Below are positions 1 to 5,380 of a DNA stretch of 7,692 nucleotides, in pieces. This stretch comes from Alphaproteobacteria bacterium (lineage in GTDB: Bacteria > Pseudomonadota > Alphaproteobacteria > Rhodospirillales > Rhodospirillaceae), in assembly GCA_003250275.1 (NCBI GenBank), contig QKGW01000591.1, positions 1 to 7,692 on the forward strand, given 5' to 3'. The first letter of the stretch is position 1. Each line of letters opens with the position of its first letter. The notes beneath the pieces were generated by a model, which saw only the letters and a program-made list of their open reading frames with translations, was not told the DNA's origin and searched no databases. The position numbers were made by a program, and so were the translations under genes.

Positions 1-1
1 C

Positions 2-268
2 TACGACCGCACCATCGAGGTGCTGCGCGGCGCGGTGACCCAGGCGCGCCTCGGCAACGACGACCGCAGCGCCGCGCTCAAGCGCCTCGACGCCGAAAGC
101 CGCCGCCTCGAACGCACCGCGCGCGGACCGGGGTTCGACGCCGTGGTCGCGGAGGAACGCCGCCGCTCGCCCGCCTTCGGCGGCATGAGCGTGTTCGGCC
201 CGGAACCGCCGGCGCCCGACGCCGAGCGTTGCGCCGAACGGGAAACACCGTTGCCGGACGCCGGATGA
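2..268 (+). CDS. DUF763 domain-containing protein, C-terminal part (5' end outside window)
   Basis: The window opens inside this gene; 88 residues and the TGA stop remain. The fragment starts YDRTIEVLRGAV and continues through an ALKRLDAESRRLER helix to GPGFDAVV and a late FGGMSVFG. I recognise this as the C-terminal end of DUF763 proteins, where a YDxTIEvL...L..A..rLG segment is followed by ALrRLD..aR.lE and a terminal FGG.SVFG. The family is widespread in bacteria and archaea and has no established biochemical role, although a helix-hairpin-helix-like region earlier in the protein has led to guesses about nucleic acids; that region is outside this window. The last 20 or so residues, rich in Pro, Glu and Arg, look like a variable tail. 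A strong terminator starts 9 bp after the stop, so this is the last gene of its unit. The family call rests on recalled similarity. Confidence 0.8.
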   Translation, partial: YDRTIEVLRGAVTQARLGNDDRSAALKRLDAESRRLERTARGPGFDAVVAEERRRSPAFGGMSVFGPEPPAPDAERCAERETPLPDAG

Positions 269-276
269 TCGCAGGC

Positions 277-301
277 ATCCCGTTGAGAAAACGGGATTTT
301 T
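277..301 (+). terminator. Intrinsic terminator after the DUF763 gene
   Basis: A perfect 8-bp stem (ATCCCGTT at 277-284 pairing with AACGGGAT at 290-297) with the 5-nt loop GAGAA runs directly into a T run (297-301). It sits 9 bp after the upstream stop codon, where a Rho-independent terminator is expected. It implies that the flavin reductase gene at 403 needs its own promoter, and it argues against extending that gene upstream to about 229. Confidence 0.85.
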
Positions 302-337
302 CATATCGCCTCGAAACGAAATGTCGAACGGCGGCGC

Positions 338-365
338 TTGCATCCGGCGGAAATCCGTCTAGATG
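338..365 (+). promoter_or_regulatory. Weak candidate promoter for the flavin reductase gene
   Basis: TTGCAT (338-343) and TAGATG (360-365) are separated by 16 bp. Each matches the sigma70 hexamers at only about three of six positions. The call leans on context: a terminator lies just upstream and a gene with a good SD starts at 403. The same -35 word (TTGCAT) and spacing recur in front of the tRNA-Gly gene in this window. Confidence 0.25.
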
Positions 366-402
366 GGTCAGGAAAGATGTCCGATTCCAGGAGCGTTTTC
401 CG

Positions 403-963
403 ATGAAGCCCAAGATTCTCGCAATTTCCGGCAGCCTGCGCCGCGGTTCGTTCAACACCGCCGTGCTCGCCACCCTCGCCGAGCGTTTCGCCGCGGTGGC
501 CGAGGTCAGCCTCTTCCCCCTCAACGACGTGCCGCTCTACGATCAGGACCTCGATTCCGACGCCCCGCCGGCCGCGGTCGCGGCGCTGCGCCAGGCGATC
601 GGCGAGGCCGACGCCCTGATCATCGCCACGCCCGAATACAACTACGGCGTCTCCGGCGTGCTCAAGAACGCCCTCGACTGGGCGTCGCGTCCCTACGGGC
701 GCTCGACCCTGGTCGGCAAGCCGGTGCTCACCTTCACCTCGTCGCCCGCGTTCACCGGCGGCGCGCGCGCCCAGGCCGGCCTCAACGAGACCCTGCACGC
801 GATCGGCGCGAAGCCGCTCGCGCGCCCGCAGATCGTCATCGGCCTGGTGCACGAGAAGGTGAAGGACGACCGTCTCGCCGACGCCGCGACCCTCTCGTTC
901 CTTGAGAGCGGCGTGCGCGACCTCCTCGCCGAGGTCGCCAAATCGGCGAAGGCCGCCGCCTGA
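403..963 (+). CDS. NAD(P)H-dependent FMN reductase (flavodoxin-like, chromate/quinone reductase type)
   Basis: This 186-residue cytosolic protein belongs to the NADPH-dependent FMN reductase family (PF03358), which binds FMN and moves electrons from NAD(P)H to flavin, quinones, azo compounds or metals such as chromate. Visible signatures are the N-terminal beta strand and phosphate loop ILAISGSLRRGSFN (residues 5-18), a YDQDL segment (46-50), and the diagnostic TPEYNYGVSGVLKNALDW block (76-93) that contacts the isoalloxazine ring. The length is typical for the family. I chose ATG 403 because AGGAG lies at 389-393 with 9 bp spacing and the conserved fold begins at once. An upstream in-frame extension to about 229 would run through the terminator. 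The gene is followed after 67 bp by a MaoC-like gene, possibly on the same transcript. It resembles E. coli YieF/ChrR, but family members differ widely in substrate, so a specific reaction should not be assigned. Confidence 0.9.
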   Translation: MKPKILAISGSLRRGSFNTAVLATLAERFAAVAEVSLFPLNDVPLYDQDLDSDAPPAAVAALRQAIGEADALIIATPEYNYGVSGVLKNALDWASRPYGRSTLVGKPVLTFTSSPAFTGGARAQAGLNETLHAIGAKPLARPQIVIGLVHEKVKDDRLADAATLSFLESGVRDLLAEVAKSAKAAA

Positions 964-972
964 CAAACGCGC

Positions 973-1029
973 CGCGCCCTCCCCATATGCCGTTGACACC
1001 GAACGGGAAGCCAACCACGGGAGGGCGCG
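973..1029 (+). promoter_or_regulatory. RNA hairpin that can sequester the SD of the MaoC-like gene
   Basis: CGCGCCCTCCC (973-983) is the exact reverse complement of GGGAGGGCGCG (1019-1029), giving an 11-bp, almost all G/C stem with a 35-nt loop. The right arm contains the whole Shine-Dalgarno sequence GGGAGGG (1019-1025) and stops one base before the GTG start. A second perfect stem, CCGTT (990-994) with AACGG (1002-1006) and a 7-nt loop, nests inside. When the region is read through from the flavin reductase gene, the SD would be buried unless a ribosome, protein or condition opens it. There is no T run, so it is not a terminator. The pairing is seen directly; a regulatory role is inference. 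Confidence 0.45.
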
Positions 1030-1030
1030 C

Positions 1031-1498
1031 GTGAACCGCTATTGGGACGATCTCAGCCTCGGCGAAACCTGGACCAGCGCGCCGTTCGCCGTCTCCGCCG
1101 AGGAGATCGTCGCGTTCGGCGCGGCCTACGATCCGCAGCCGATGCACACCGACCCCGAGGCCGCCGCCGAGGGCCGCTTCGGCGGGCTGATCGCAAGCGG
1201 CTGGCACGTCGCCGCCCTGGCGATGCGCGCCTTCGTCGGCGCCAAGCCGTTCGGCGACACCCCGATCCTCGGCATCGGCGTCGACATGCTGCGCTGGCTC
1301 AAGCCGGTGCGGCCCGGCGACGTGCTCACCGTCACCCGCGAGGTGACCGAACTCAAGCGCTCCCAGAGCAAGCCCGACCGCGGCATGATCCGCACCCGCG
1401 CCACCGTCGTCGACCAGACCGGCGAGACGGTGATGACCGTGGACGTCCTCGCCCAGATGCCGCTCTCCCCCGCCGCGCGCGGCCTGCCGCCCGGCTGA
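1031..1498 (+). CDS. MaoC-like hot-dog fold dehydratase/hydratase
   Basis: This 155-residue single hot-dog domain belongs to the MaoC/(R)-specific enoyl-CoA hydratase group. These enzymes add water to or remove it from acyl-CoA thioesters, usually in fatty acid or polyhydroxyalkanoate metabolism; some relatives act on other CoA esters or lack proven activity. The hydratase-2 type motif is visible as AAYDPQPMH (residues 31-39), with the probable catalytic Asp34 and His39, followed by RFGGLIASGWH (49-59). The later WLKPVRPGD segment is also typical of the family. The start is GTG 1031: GGGAGGG lies at 1019-1025 with 5 bp spacing and the protein opens NRYWDDLSLGE as relatives do. The SD is complementary to a sequence 40 bp upstream. 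The gene lies 67 bp after the flavin reductase with no terminator between, so co-transcription is likely. The substrate cannot be read from the sequence. Confidence 0.88.
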   Translation: MNRYWDDLSLGETWTSAPFAVSAEEIVAFGAAYDPQPMHTDPEAAAEGRFGGLIASGWHVAALAMRAFVGAKPFGDTPILGIGVDMLRWLKPVRPGDVLTVTREVTELKRSQSKPDRGMIRTRATVVDQTGETVMTVDVLAQMPLSPAARGLPPG

Positions 1499-1595
1499 GG
1501 CGGGGTCTGGAAGCGCCCGCGCCGCGTCCCCACCTAGAATTCGTCAAAACCTTGGCACGCGTTCGGTCCCTGCAACCCCTCACCGGAGACAGGCG

Positions 1596-1889
1596 ATGCG
1601 GCAATTGCGATGGAGCGCGGCGGCGCTGGTGCTGCTGCTTGCGGCGTGCGGCGACGGTGTCGAAGGCACCTACGCCGACGAAAAGAACCCCAACAACACC
1701 TACACCTTCGACGACGGCAAGGTGACGATCGCGACGCCGTTCGGCACCAAGGGCACCTTCGCCTACACCGTCGAGGACGGCGCCGTCCGCATCGTTCTCA
1801 ACGAGAAGCTCGGCGCGACGATGGCGTTGAAACGCCAGAAGGACGGCTCGCTCACCGACCCGATCGGCGCACGCCTGGTCAAACGCTGA
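1596..1889 (+). CDS. Small putative lipoprotein
   Basis: This 97-residue protein has a clear lipoprotein signal: Arg at positions 2 and 5, a hydrophobic run (residues 8-17) and the lipobox LAAC with Cys18 as the lipidated residue. The mature part is about 80 residues, with alternating short beta-type segments (GTYADE, NTYTFDDGKVTI, GTFAYTVEDGAVRIV). This suggests a small beta-sheet domain of the kind seen in short periplasmic lipoproteins that begin 'GTY.d....y.F..dg...'. I do not recognise a named family. The start is fixed by GGAG at 1585-1588 (7 bp spacing) and by the signal peptide. The next gene begins 31 bp downstream and is also exported, so the pair probably forms one envelope-related unit. 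No convincing promoter was found in the 97 bp upstream. Confidence 0.8.
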   Translation: MRQLRWSAAALVLLLAACGDGVEGTYADEKNPNNTYTFDDGKVTIATPFGTKGTFAYTVEDGAVRIVLNEKLGATMALKRQKDGSLTDPIGARLVKR

Positions 1890-1920
1890 CCCCCACCCCC
1901 GGCAAGCCAGGAGACCGCCG

Positions 1921-2643
1921 ATGACGCGCTCGCTGATGCTGTTGGTTTCGTGTCTCGTTCCCCTCGCCGCGCACGCGGAAATGCCCGCCGACGGCTTCGA
2001 CATCGGCGGGCTGCGCTTCGGCATGACGCCGGAGAAGGCCGCGGAAACGATCGCCGCCTACGATTCGCGGATGAAGGTGGAAACCGCGCGCGCGCAGCAC
2101 CGCTTCCGCCTCGCCGGCGGCAAGAGCATCGCCAGCGATCCGTTCGTGCGCGCCGTCGGCGGGCAGATCTACGGCGGCGATCTCCGGCTCGTCGCGGTGT
2201 TCCCGCCCAACCCCAAGGGCGGCGGGATGATCGCGGCGGAGCGCTACGAACGCGACAAGTCGCGCAGCCGCCCGCGCGCCGAATACCGCGCGCTCTTGAT
2301 CGAGAAGTACGGTCCGCCCGACGCCGAAACCACCGACACCCTCGGCGGCAGCGACACCCGCCTCAACATGGTGTGGAAGGGCCAGGGCGCGGGCTGCCAC
2401 CCGAAACCCGAGCGCCTCTCCACCGACAGGCCGATGCTGCAGCAGATCTCCGCCACCGCCGATCCCTCGGCCTGCGCGCCGCTGCTGGTCTATTCGCTGA
2501 CCTACGATCCGGTGTTCGCCGCCTCCGGGCGAATGGTCGACGTCGCCCAGGCGGCGCAGGCGGAGCTCGACGTCGACGCCTGGATGAAGGCCGAAGCCGC
2601 CGCCGCGACCGGCGGGCCGCCCACCGCCAAACCGAAGTTCTGA
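1921..2643 (+). CDS. Exported (periplasmic) protein of unknown function
   Basis: This 240-residue protein has an N-terminal signal peptide with a probable signal peptidase I site after AHA (residues 17-19). A possible lipobox LVSC ends at Cys11, but the preceding hydrophobic run is too short to favour a lipoprotein. The mature protein starts with a segment GLRFGMTPEKAAETI (30-43). This resembles the 'G+xlGMs.eev...l' repeat found at the start of many small secreted bacterial proteins that have no assigned function. Two cysteines remain after cleavage (Cys159 and Cys185) and could form a disulfide in the periplasm. The C-terminal 20 residues are Ala/Pro-rich and probably disordered. AGGAG at 1909-1913 (7 bp spacing) supports ATG 1921. 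The gene follows the lipoprotein gene closely and ends at a strong hairpin terminator. I do not recognise the family. Confidence 0.8.
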   Translation: MTRSLMLLVSCLVPLAAHAEMPADGFDIGGLRFGMTPEKAAETIAAYDSRMKVETARAQHRFRLAGGKSIASDPFVRAVGGQIYGGDLRLVAVFPPNPKGGGMIAAERYERDKSRSRPRAEYRALLIEKYGPPDAETTDTLGGSDTRLNMVWKGQGAGCHPKPERLSTDRPMLQQISATADPSACAPLLVYSLTYDPVFAASGRMVDVAQAAQAELDVDAWMKAEAAAATGGPPTAKPKF

Positions 2644-2657
2644 GGCCGGAAAACACG

Positions 2658-2686
2658 AAAGGCCGGACGTTTCCGTCCGGCCTTTT
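2658..2686. terminator. Symmetric, probably bidirectional intrinsic terminator
   Basis: A perfect 12-bp stem (AAAGGCCGGACG at 2658-2669 with CGTCCGGCCTTT at 2674-2685) has the 4-nt loop TTTC and ends in TTTT (2683-2686) on the plus strand. It lies 14 bp after the stop of the exported-protein gene. On the minus strand the same hairpin ends in TTT, CG, TG, then TTTT. That is a weaker but usable U-rich tail, located 23 bp beyond the tRNA 3' end. It therefore probably ends both converging transcripts. Confidence 0.85.
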
Positions 2687-2709
2687 CCGCGATCTCCCCG
2701 GAGGGAGAA

Positions 2710-2784
2710 TGGAGCGGGCGAAGGGATTCGAACCCTCGACCCCAACCTTGGCAAGGTTGTGCTCTACCCCTGAGCTACGCCCGC
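2710..2784 (-). tRNA. tRNA-Gly (anticodon GCC), CCA encoded
   Basis: Read on the minus strand, the gene folds into a full cloverleaf. The 7-bp acceptor stem is GCGGGCG (5' end at 2784) with CGCCCGC, the D arm contains AGCTCAGGGGTAGAGC, and the T arm contains GGTTCGAATCC. The anticodon arm CAACC-TTGCCAA-GGTTG carries anticodon GCC (plus-strand positions 2752-2750), which reads GGC and GGU/GGC glycine codons. The discriminator base is U and the CCA tail is encoded (2712-2710). GGC is a very common glycine codon in the neighbouring genes, so this is likely a major tRNA. It is a single gene with its own promoter upstream at higher coordinates. No integrase or direct repeat of the tRNA 3' end was seen nearby, so I see no integrated element here. 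Confidence 0.97.
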
Positions 2785-2828
2785 GCTCCGCTGGCTTGCC
2801 GTGTTGATCGGCGTCGCCAAGGCCCGCG

Positions 2829-2856
2829 AATATATCGGGCTTTCGACCGAATGCAA
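2829..2856 (-). promoter_or_regulatory. Candidate promoter of the tRNA-Gly gene
   Basis: On the minus strand, TTGCAT (2856-2851) and TATATT (2834-2829) are separated by 16 bp. The -10 box matches the sigma70 consensus at five of six positions. Transcription would start near 2822, giving a short leader of about 38 nt before the tRNA 5' end at 2784. An A/T-rich block just upstream (2857-2866) could act as an UP element, as is common for stable RNA genes. Confidence 0.55.
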
Positions 2857-2902
2857 CAAAAAAATTCGCCCCGCGCGGAGGCCCGGGAAAACCCCGTTAA
2901 GG

Positions 2903-2932
2903 CTTGCCTAGCCAGCCTGAAAGCTCCATTTT
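2903..2932 (+). promoter_or_regulatory. Candidate sigma32-like (heat-shock) promoter for the cnoX-like unit
   Basis: CTTGCC (2903-2908) and CTCCATTTT (2924-2932) are separated by 15 bp. This resembles the sigma32 pattern CTTGAA-N13-17-CCCCATNT, with mismatches at the last two bases of the -35 and one C in the -10. As a sigma70 promoter the pair is poor: TTGCCT with CATTTT at 17 bp, the latter matching three of six. It is the best promoter-like signal in the 204 bp between tRNA and gene, and it would leave a 5' leader of about 50 nt. A heat-shock promoter would suit a chaperone-linked gene, but that fit is partly circular, so the confidence is low. Confidence 0.33.
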
Positions 2933-2988
2933 GAGGGGCGAACCGGGAGAATCCGGACGATTTTTTTGAACCATCGCGGGCGAGGGAC

Positions 2989-3909
2989 ATGGACTTTCTT
3001 TTCGGTGACGGCGCGGCGGCCCAGGGCGGCGCAGGCGGCCAGGATCTGGTCAAGGCGTCCAACACCCAGAACTTCATGCAAGACGTCATCGATACCTCGA
3101 TGCAGGTCCCGGTGGTGGTCGAATTCTGGTCTCCGCGCAGCCCGCAGTGCCAGCAGACCCTGCAGATGGTCGAGCGCCAGGTGCGCACCATGGGCGGCCG
3201 CGTGCGCATGGTGACGATCAACGTCGACGAGAACCCGCAGCTCGCCCAGCAGATGCAGGTGCGCTCGGTGCCGGCGATCTTCGCGATCAAGGACGGCCGC
3301 CCGGTCGACATGATCCAGGGCGCGCCGGCGGAAGCCGAGGTGAAGTCGTTCCTCGGCGCGCTGACCAACGATGCCCGCCTCAACGCGCAGATCGACGCGA
3401 TGCTCGAAACCGCGCGCACCGCGCTCACCGACGGCCAGCTCGCCCAGGCGATCCAGATGTACCAGCAGATCCTCCAGGCCGCGCCGGGCAATCCGGGCGC
3501 GATCGCCGGGTTCATGCGCTGCAACATGGCCGCCGGGCGCTTCGACCAGGCCAAGACGATCCTCGCGCAGCTGCCCGACGACCTGAAGAAGAACCCCGAG
3601 ATCGCCGCCGTCGCCGCGACCCTCGACCTCGCCGCCGAGGGGACCGACATCGACGTGCCGCTCGCGATCGCCAACCTCGCCGAGAACCCGGACGACCACG
3701 AGGCGCGCTTCAACCTCGCGATGGCCGCCTACGCCCAGGGCGACGCCGCCACCGCGATCAAGGAGCTGCTCGAGATCGTCGCGCGCGACCGCAGCTGGAA
3801 CGACGACGGCGCGCGCAAGCGGCTGATCAAGATTCTCGAGGCGCTCGGCCCCGCCGATCCGATCGGCAAGTCGGGCCGCCGCCAGTTGCAGATGATGTTG
3901 ATGGTCTGA
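2989..3909 (+). CDS. cnoX: CnoX/YbbN-like thioredoxin-fold TPR protein (chaperedoxin) with SxxC active site
   Basis: This 306-residue cytosolic protein joins a thioredoxin domain (about residues 20-130) to a helical TPR-like region (about 135-306). Family members (E. coli YbbN/CnoX) hold unfolded or oxidised client proteins and pass them to GroEL or DnaK. The thioredoxin fold is clear: VPVVVEFWSPRSPQC, NVDENPQLAQQMQVRSVPAIFAI with cis-Pro95, then KDGRPVDMIQGA. The usual WCxxC is replaced by S51-P-Q-C54, so classical disulfide exchange is unlikely; E. coli CnoX has SQHC at the same place. The TPR part has helix pairs such as GQLAQAIQMYQQIL and AAYAQGDAATAIKELLEI. It ends GRRQLQMMLMV, like the family's usual tail. 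The start ATG 2989 has a G-rich sequence just upstream (GAGGG at 2982-2986, tight spacing), and the N-terminus DLVKASNTQNFMQDVID aligns with alphaproteobacterial relatives as I recall them. It probably heads a three-gene operon. Confidence 0.9.
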   Translation: MDFLFGDGAAAQGGAGGQDLVKASNTQNFMQDVIDTSMQVPVVVEFWSPRSPQCQQTLQMVERQVRTMGGRVRMVTINVDENPQLAQQMQVRSVPAIFAIKDGRPVDMIQGAPAEAEVKSFLGALTNDARLNAQIDAMLETARTALTDGQLAQAIQMYQQILQAAPGNPGAIAGFMRCNMAAGRFDQAKTILAQLPDDLKKNPEIAAVAATLDLAAEGTDIDVPLAIANLAENPDDHEARFNLAMAAYAQGDAATAIKELLEIVARDRSWNDDGARKRLIKILEALGPADPIGKSGRRQLQMMLMV

Positions 3910-3944
3910 GCGAGGCGCCGCGCCGCGGCGACGCAGGGGGACGC

Positions 3945-4610
3945 ATGTCGAAGGATCCGTTCACGACGCGCTACGAAGACCTGCCGGAAGTCCTGCCGGT
4001 ATTTCCGCTGAGCCAGGTGATCGTGCTGCCCGGCGGGCGCCTGCCGCTCAACGTCTTCGAACCCCGCTATCTCGCGCTGGTGCAGGCGGCGCTCACCGGC
4101 AACCGCCTGTTCGGGATGATCCAGCCGATCGACGAGGAGGCCGCGGGCGACGCGCCGCCGCTCTACTCGGTCGGCACCCTCGGGCGCATCGTGCACTTCT
4201 CCGAGACCGACGCGCGGCAGATGTTCATCGTCCTGCTCGGGGTCTGCCGCTTCCGCGTGCTCGGCGAGGAGGAACCGGAGGACGGCTTCCGCCGCCTACG
4301 CGTCGATTACGCGCCGTTCCGCGAGGACGTCGCGGTGCCCGGCGGCGGCTCGATCGACGCCTCGCGCGAGGCGCTGATCGCAACCCTCAAGCGCTACGTC
4401 GAGGCGCACGCCCTCGATATCGACGTGCGCGCGCTCGACTCGCTGTCGCTGCCGTCGCTGATCGTCACCCTCTCGATGGCGCTGCCGTTCGAGGCGCCGG
4501 AAAAGCAGGCGCTGCTCGAAGCCGCCACCCTTGAGCGCCGCTACGCCGCGCTCCGCGCGCTGATGGAAATGGGCGCGGTCGGCGGTCCGTCCGGCGACGC
4601 GCCGCAATGA
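3945..4610 (+). CDS. LON peptidase substrate-binding domain protein
   Basis: This 221-residue protein corresponds to the N-terminal domain of the Lon protease (PF02190) without the ATPase and peptidase parts. The hallmark is the opening LPVFPLSQVIVLPGGRLPLNVFEPRY (residues 17-42). It is followed by the beta-rich IQPIDEE...LYSVGTLGRIVHFSE and LLGVCRFRVL segments, and then a helical C-terminus (from SREALIATLKRYVEA). In Lon this domain recognises substrates. The free-standing versions are common in proteobacteria and their function is not settled; binding of damaged or unfolded proteins is a reasonable guess. Start ATG 3945 has AGGGGG at 3935-3940 with 4 bp spacing. The gene follows the cnoX-like gene after 35 bp, and its stop overlaps a possible upstream ATG of the next gene (ATGA at 4607-4610), so it is almost certainly in the same operon. 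The neighbourhood supports a protein quality-control role. Confidence 0.9.
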   Translation: MSKDPFTTRYEDLPEVLPVFPLSQVIVLPGGRLPLNVFEPRYLALVQAALTGNRLFGMIQPIDEEAAGDAPPLYSVGTLGRIVHFSETDARQMFIVLLGVCRFRVLGEEEPEDGFRRLRVDYAPFREDVAVPGGGSIDASREALIATLKRYVEAHALDIDVRALDSLSLPSLIVTLSMALPFEAPEKQALLEAATLERRYAALRALMEMGAVGGPSGDAPQ

Positions 4611-4618
4611 CCGCCCCC

Positions 4619-4623
4619 GGAGG
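4619..4623 (+). promoter_or_regulatory. Ribosome binding site deciding the Trm112-like start
   Basis: GGAGG lies 4 bp before ATG 4628. An in-frame ATG at 4607 overlaps the previous stop (ATGA) and would allow translational coupling, but it would add seven residues (MTAPGGP) not typical of the family. Its own upstream sequence (CGACGCGCCGCA) has no SD. I therefore favour 4628. Confidence 0.6.
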
Positions 4624-4627
4624 CCCC

Positions 4628-4822
4628 ATGCCCGAAGCCGATCCGACCCTGCTTTCGCTCCTCGTCTGCCCGATGTCGAAGCTGCCGCTGCGCTACGACC
4701 GCGAGGCGGGCGAACTGATCAACGACGCCCTGGGCATCGCCTACCCGATTCGCGACGGCGTGCCGATCATGCTCGTTGAGGAAGCGCGCCGCTTCCCGCC
4801 GCGCGAACGTCGCCATCCGTGA
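4628..4822 (+). CDS. Trm112/YcaR-like small protein (UPF0434 family)
   Basis: This 64-residue protein matches the Trm112-like family (PF03966). In eukaryotes and archaea, Trm112 is a zinc-containing activator of RNA and protein methyltransferases; the role of the short bacterial form is uncertain. Recognisable parts are LLSLLVCPMSKLPLRYDREAGELIND (9-34) and the highly conserved GIAYPIRDGVPIMLVEEAR (38-56). Classical members bind zinc with CPxC near the start and a later Cys. Here only Cys14 remains (CPMS) and there is no second or third cysteine, so zinc binding is probably lost; I recall this being common in alphaproteobacterial members. The length is typical when the protein starts at 4628. 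It is the third gene of the cnoX-like unit. Its last 56 bp overlap the end of a convergent acetyltransferase gene on the other strand, and the tail after EEARRF (PPRERRHP) is basic and variable. Confidence 0.87.
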   Translation: MPEADPTLLSLLVCPMSKLPLRYDREAGELINDALGIAYPIRDGVPIMLVEEARRFPPRERRHP

Positions 4823-5375
4823 TCCAGGTGGCGTGGCGGAAGACGTCGGGCACCGGCGTCTGCCGCAGCTCCGCCGCCAGCGGTTCGACCCGCTCCCACC
4901 CCAATTCCTCGTAGAAGCTCCGCCGGTCGGGGGTGAACAGCCACACCTCGGGATAGCCGAGCCATCCGGCGAGCGCGAGCGTGGCGGCGACGAGGTCGCG
5001 GCCGACTCCGAGATGCCGGTACGCGGGGTCGACGAGCAGCGCCGAAAGCCACGGTCCGACGTGGGCGCGGGTGTGCAGGTCGGTGCGGCGGAGGCTGACG
5101 ATCCCCGCCGGATTGCCTTCCCAATAGGCGGTGAGTGCAATCGGCAAGCGATCGACGTGCATCTGGCCGCGCAGGGAAATCTGCCGGTTTTCAAAGGTTT
5201 CGCCGCGCGGTTGGCTCCACTCCGCGTACAGCCAACGGGCGAACAGATCGAAATGCCGGGAATCGTCGGCGAGAAAGCCGATGTCGGGCCGCCCTTCGGG
5301 AGACGCCGTGAAGGCCGGGCGATGCCCGCCGAGATGCACCATCGGCCAACGCAACCAACGCCTTGCCGCGATCAT
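4767..5375 (-). CDS. GNAT-family N-acetyltransferase
   Basis: This 202-residue protein belongs to the GCN5-related acetyltransferases, which move an acetyl group from acetyl-CoA to an amine on a small molecule or protein. The acetyl-CoA binding core is clear. LSALLVDPAYRHLGVGRDLV (about residues 110-129) carries the R-x-x-G-x-G pyrophosphate loop (RHLGVG, 120-125), followed by the AATLALAGWLGYPEVWLFT helix and strand and the late FYEELGWERVEPL (154-166). The front part FLADDSRHFDLFARWLYAEW is also family-like. I chose ATG 5375 because the minus strand has a G6A2 SD (5388-5381) 5 bp upstream. A GTG at 5438 has no SD, and an ATG at 5342 also lacks one. About 30 residues before the recognisable domain are then an unusual N-terminal extension. 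The gene converges on and overlaps the Trm112-like gene by 56 bp. The substrate is not predictable. Confidence 0.86.
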   Translation of the reverse strand: MIAARRWLRWPMVHLGGHRPAFTASPEGRPDIGFLADDSRHFDLFARWLYAEWSQPRGETFENRQISLRGQMHVDRLPIALTAYWEGNPAGIVSLRRTDLHTRAHVGPWLSALLVDPAYRHLGVGRDLVAATLALAGWLGYPEVWLFTPDRRSFYEELGWERVEPLAAELRQTPVPDVFRHATWITDGDVRAAGSGALPQRA

Positions 5376-5380
5376 CGCGC

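Noticed and set aside
229..402. In-frame upstream extension of the flavin reductase
   Set aside because: It would run through the 277-301 terminator and overlap the DUF763 gene. ATG 403 has a good SD, and the conserved fold starts right after it.
993..998. Perfect TTGACA before the MaoC-like gene
   Set aside because: No -10-like sequence follows at 15-19 bp; the region there is the G-rich SD. The word lies in the loop of the SD-sequestering stem.
1553..1575. TGGCACG followed by CTGCA, resembling a sigma54 promoter before the lipoprotein gene
   Set aside because: The spacing between the GG and GC elements is 17 bp instead of the required 10.
2710..2784. tRNA-Gly as an integration site for a mobile element
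   Set aside because: No integrase, no repeated tRNA 3' end and no foreign-looking gene cargo was seen on either side.
2943..2967. CCGG/CCGG hairpin followed by seven T bases before cnoX, as a terminator or attenuator
   Set aside because: The stem is only 4 bp and four bases separate it from the T run, so it is too weak to count as an intrinsic terminator.
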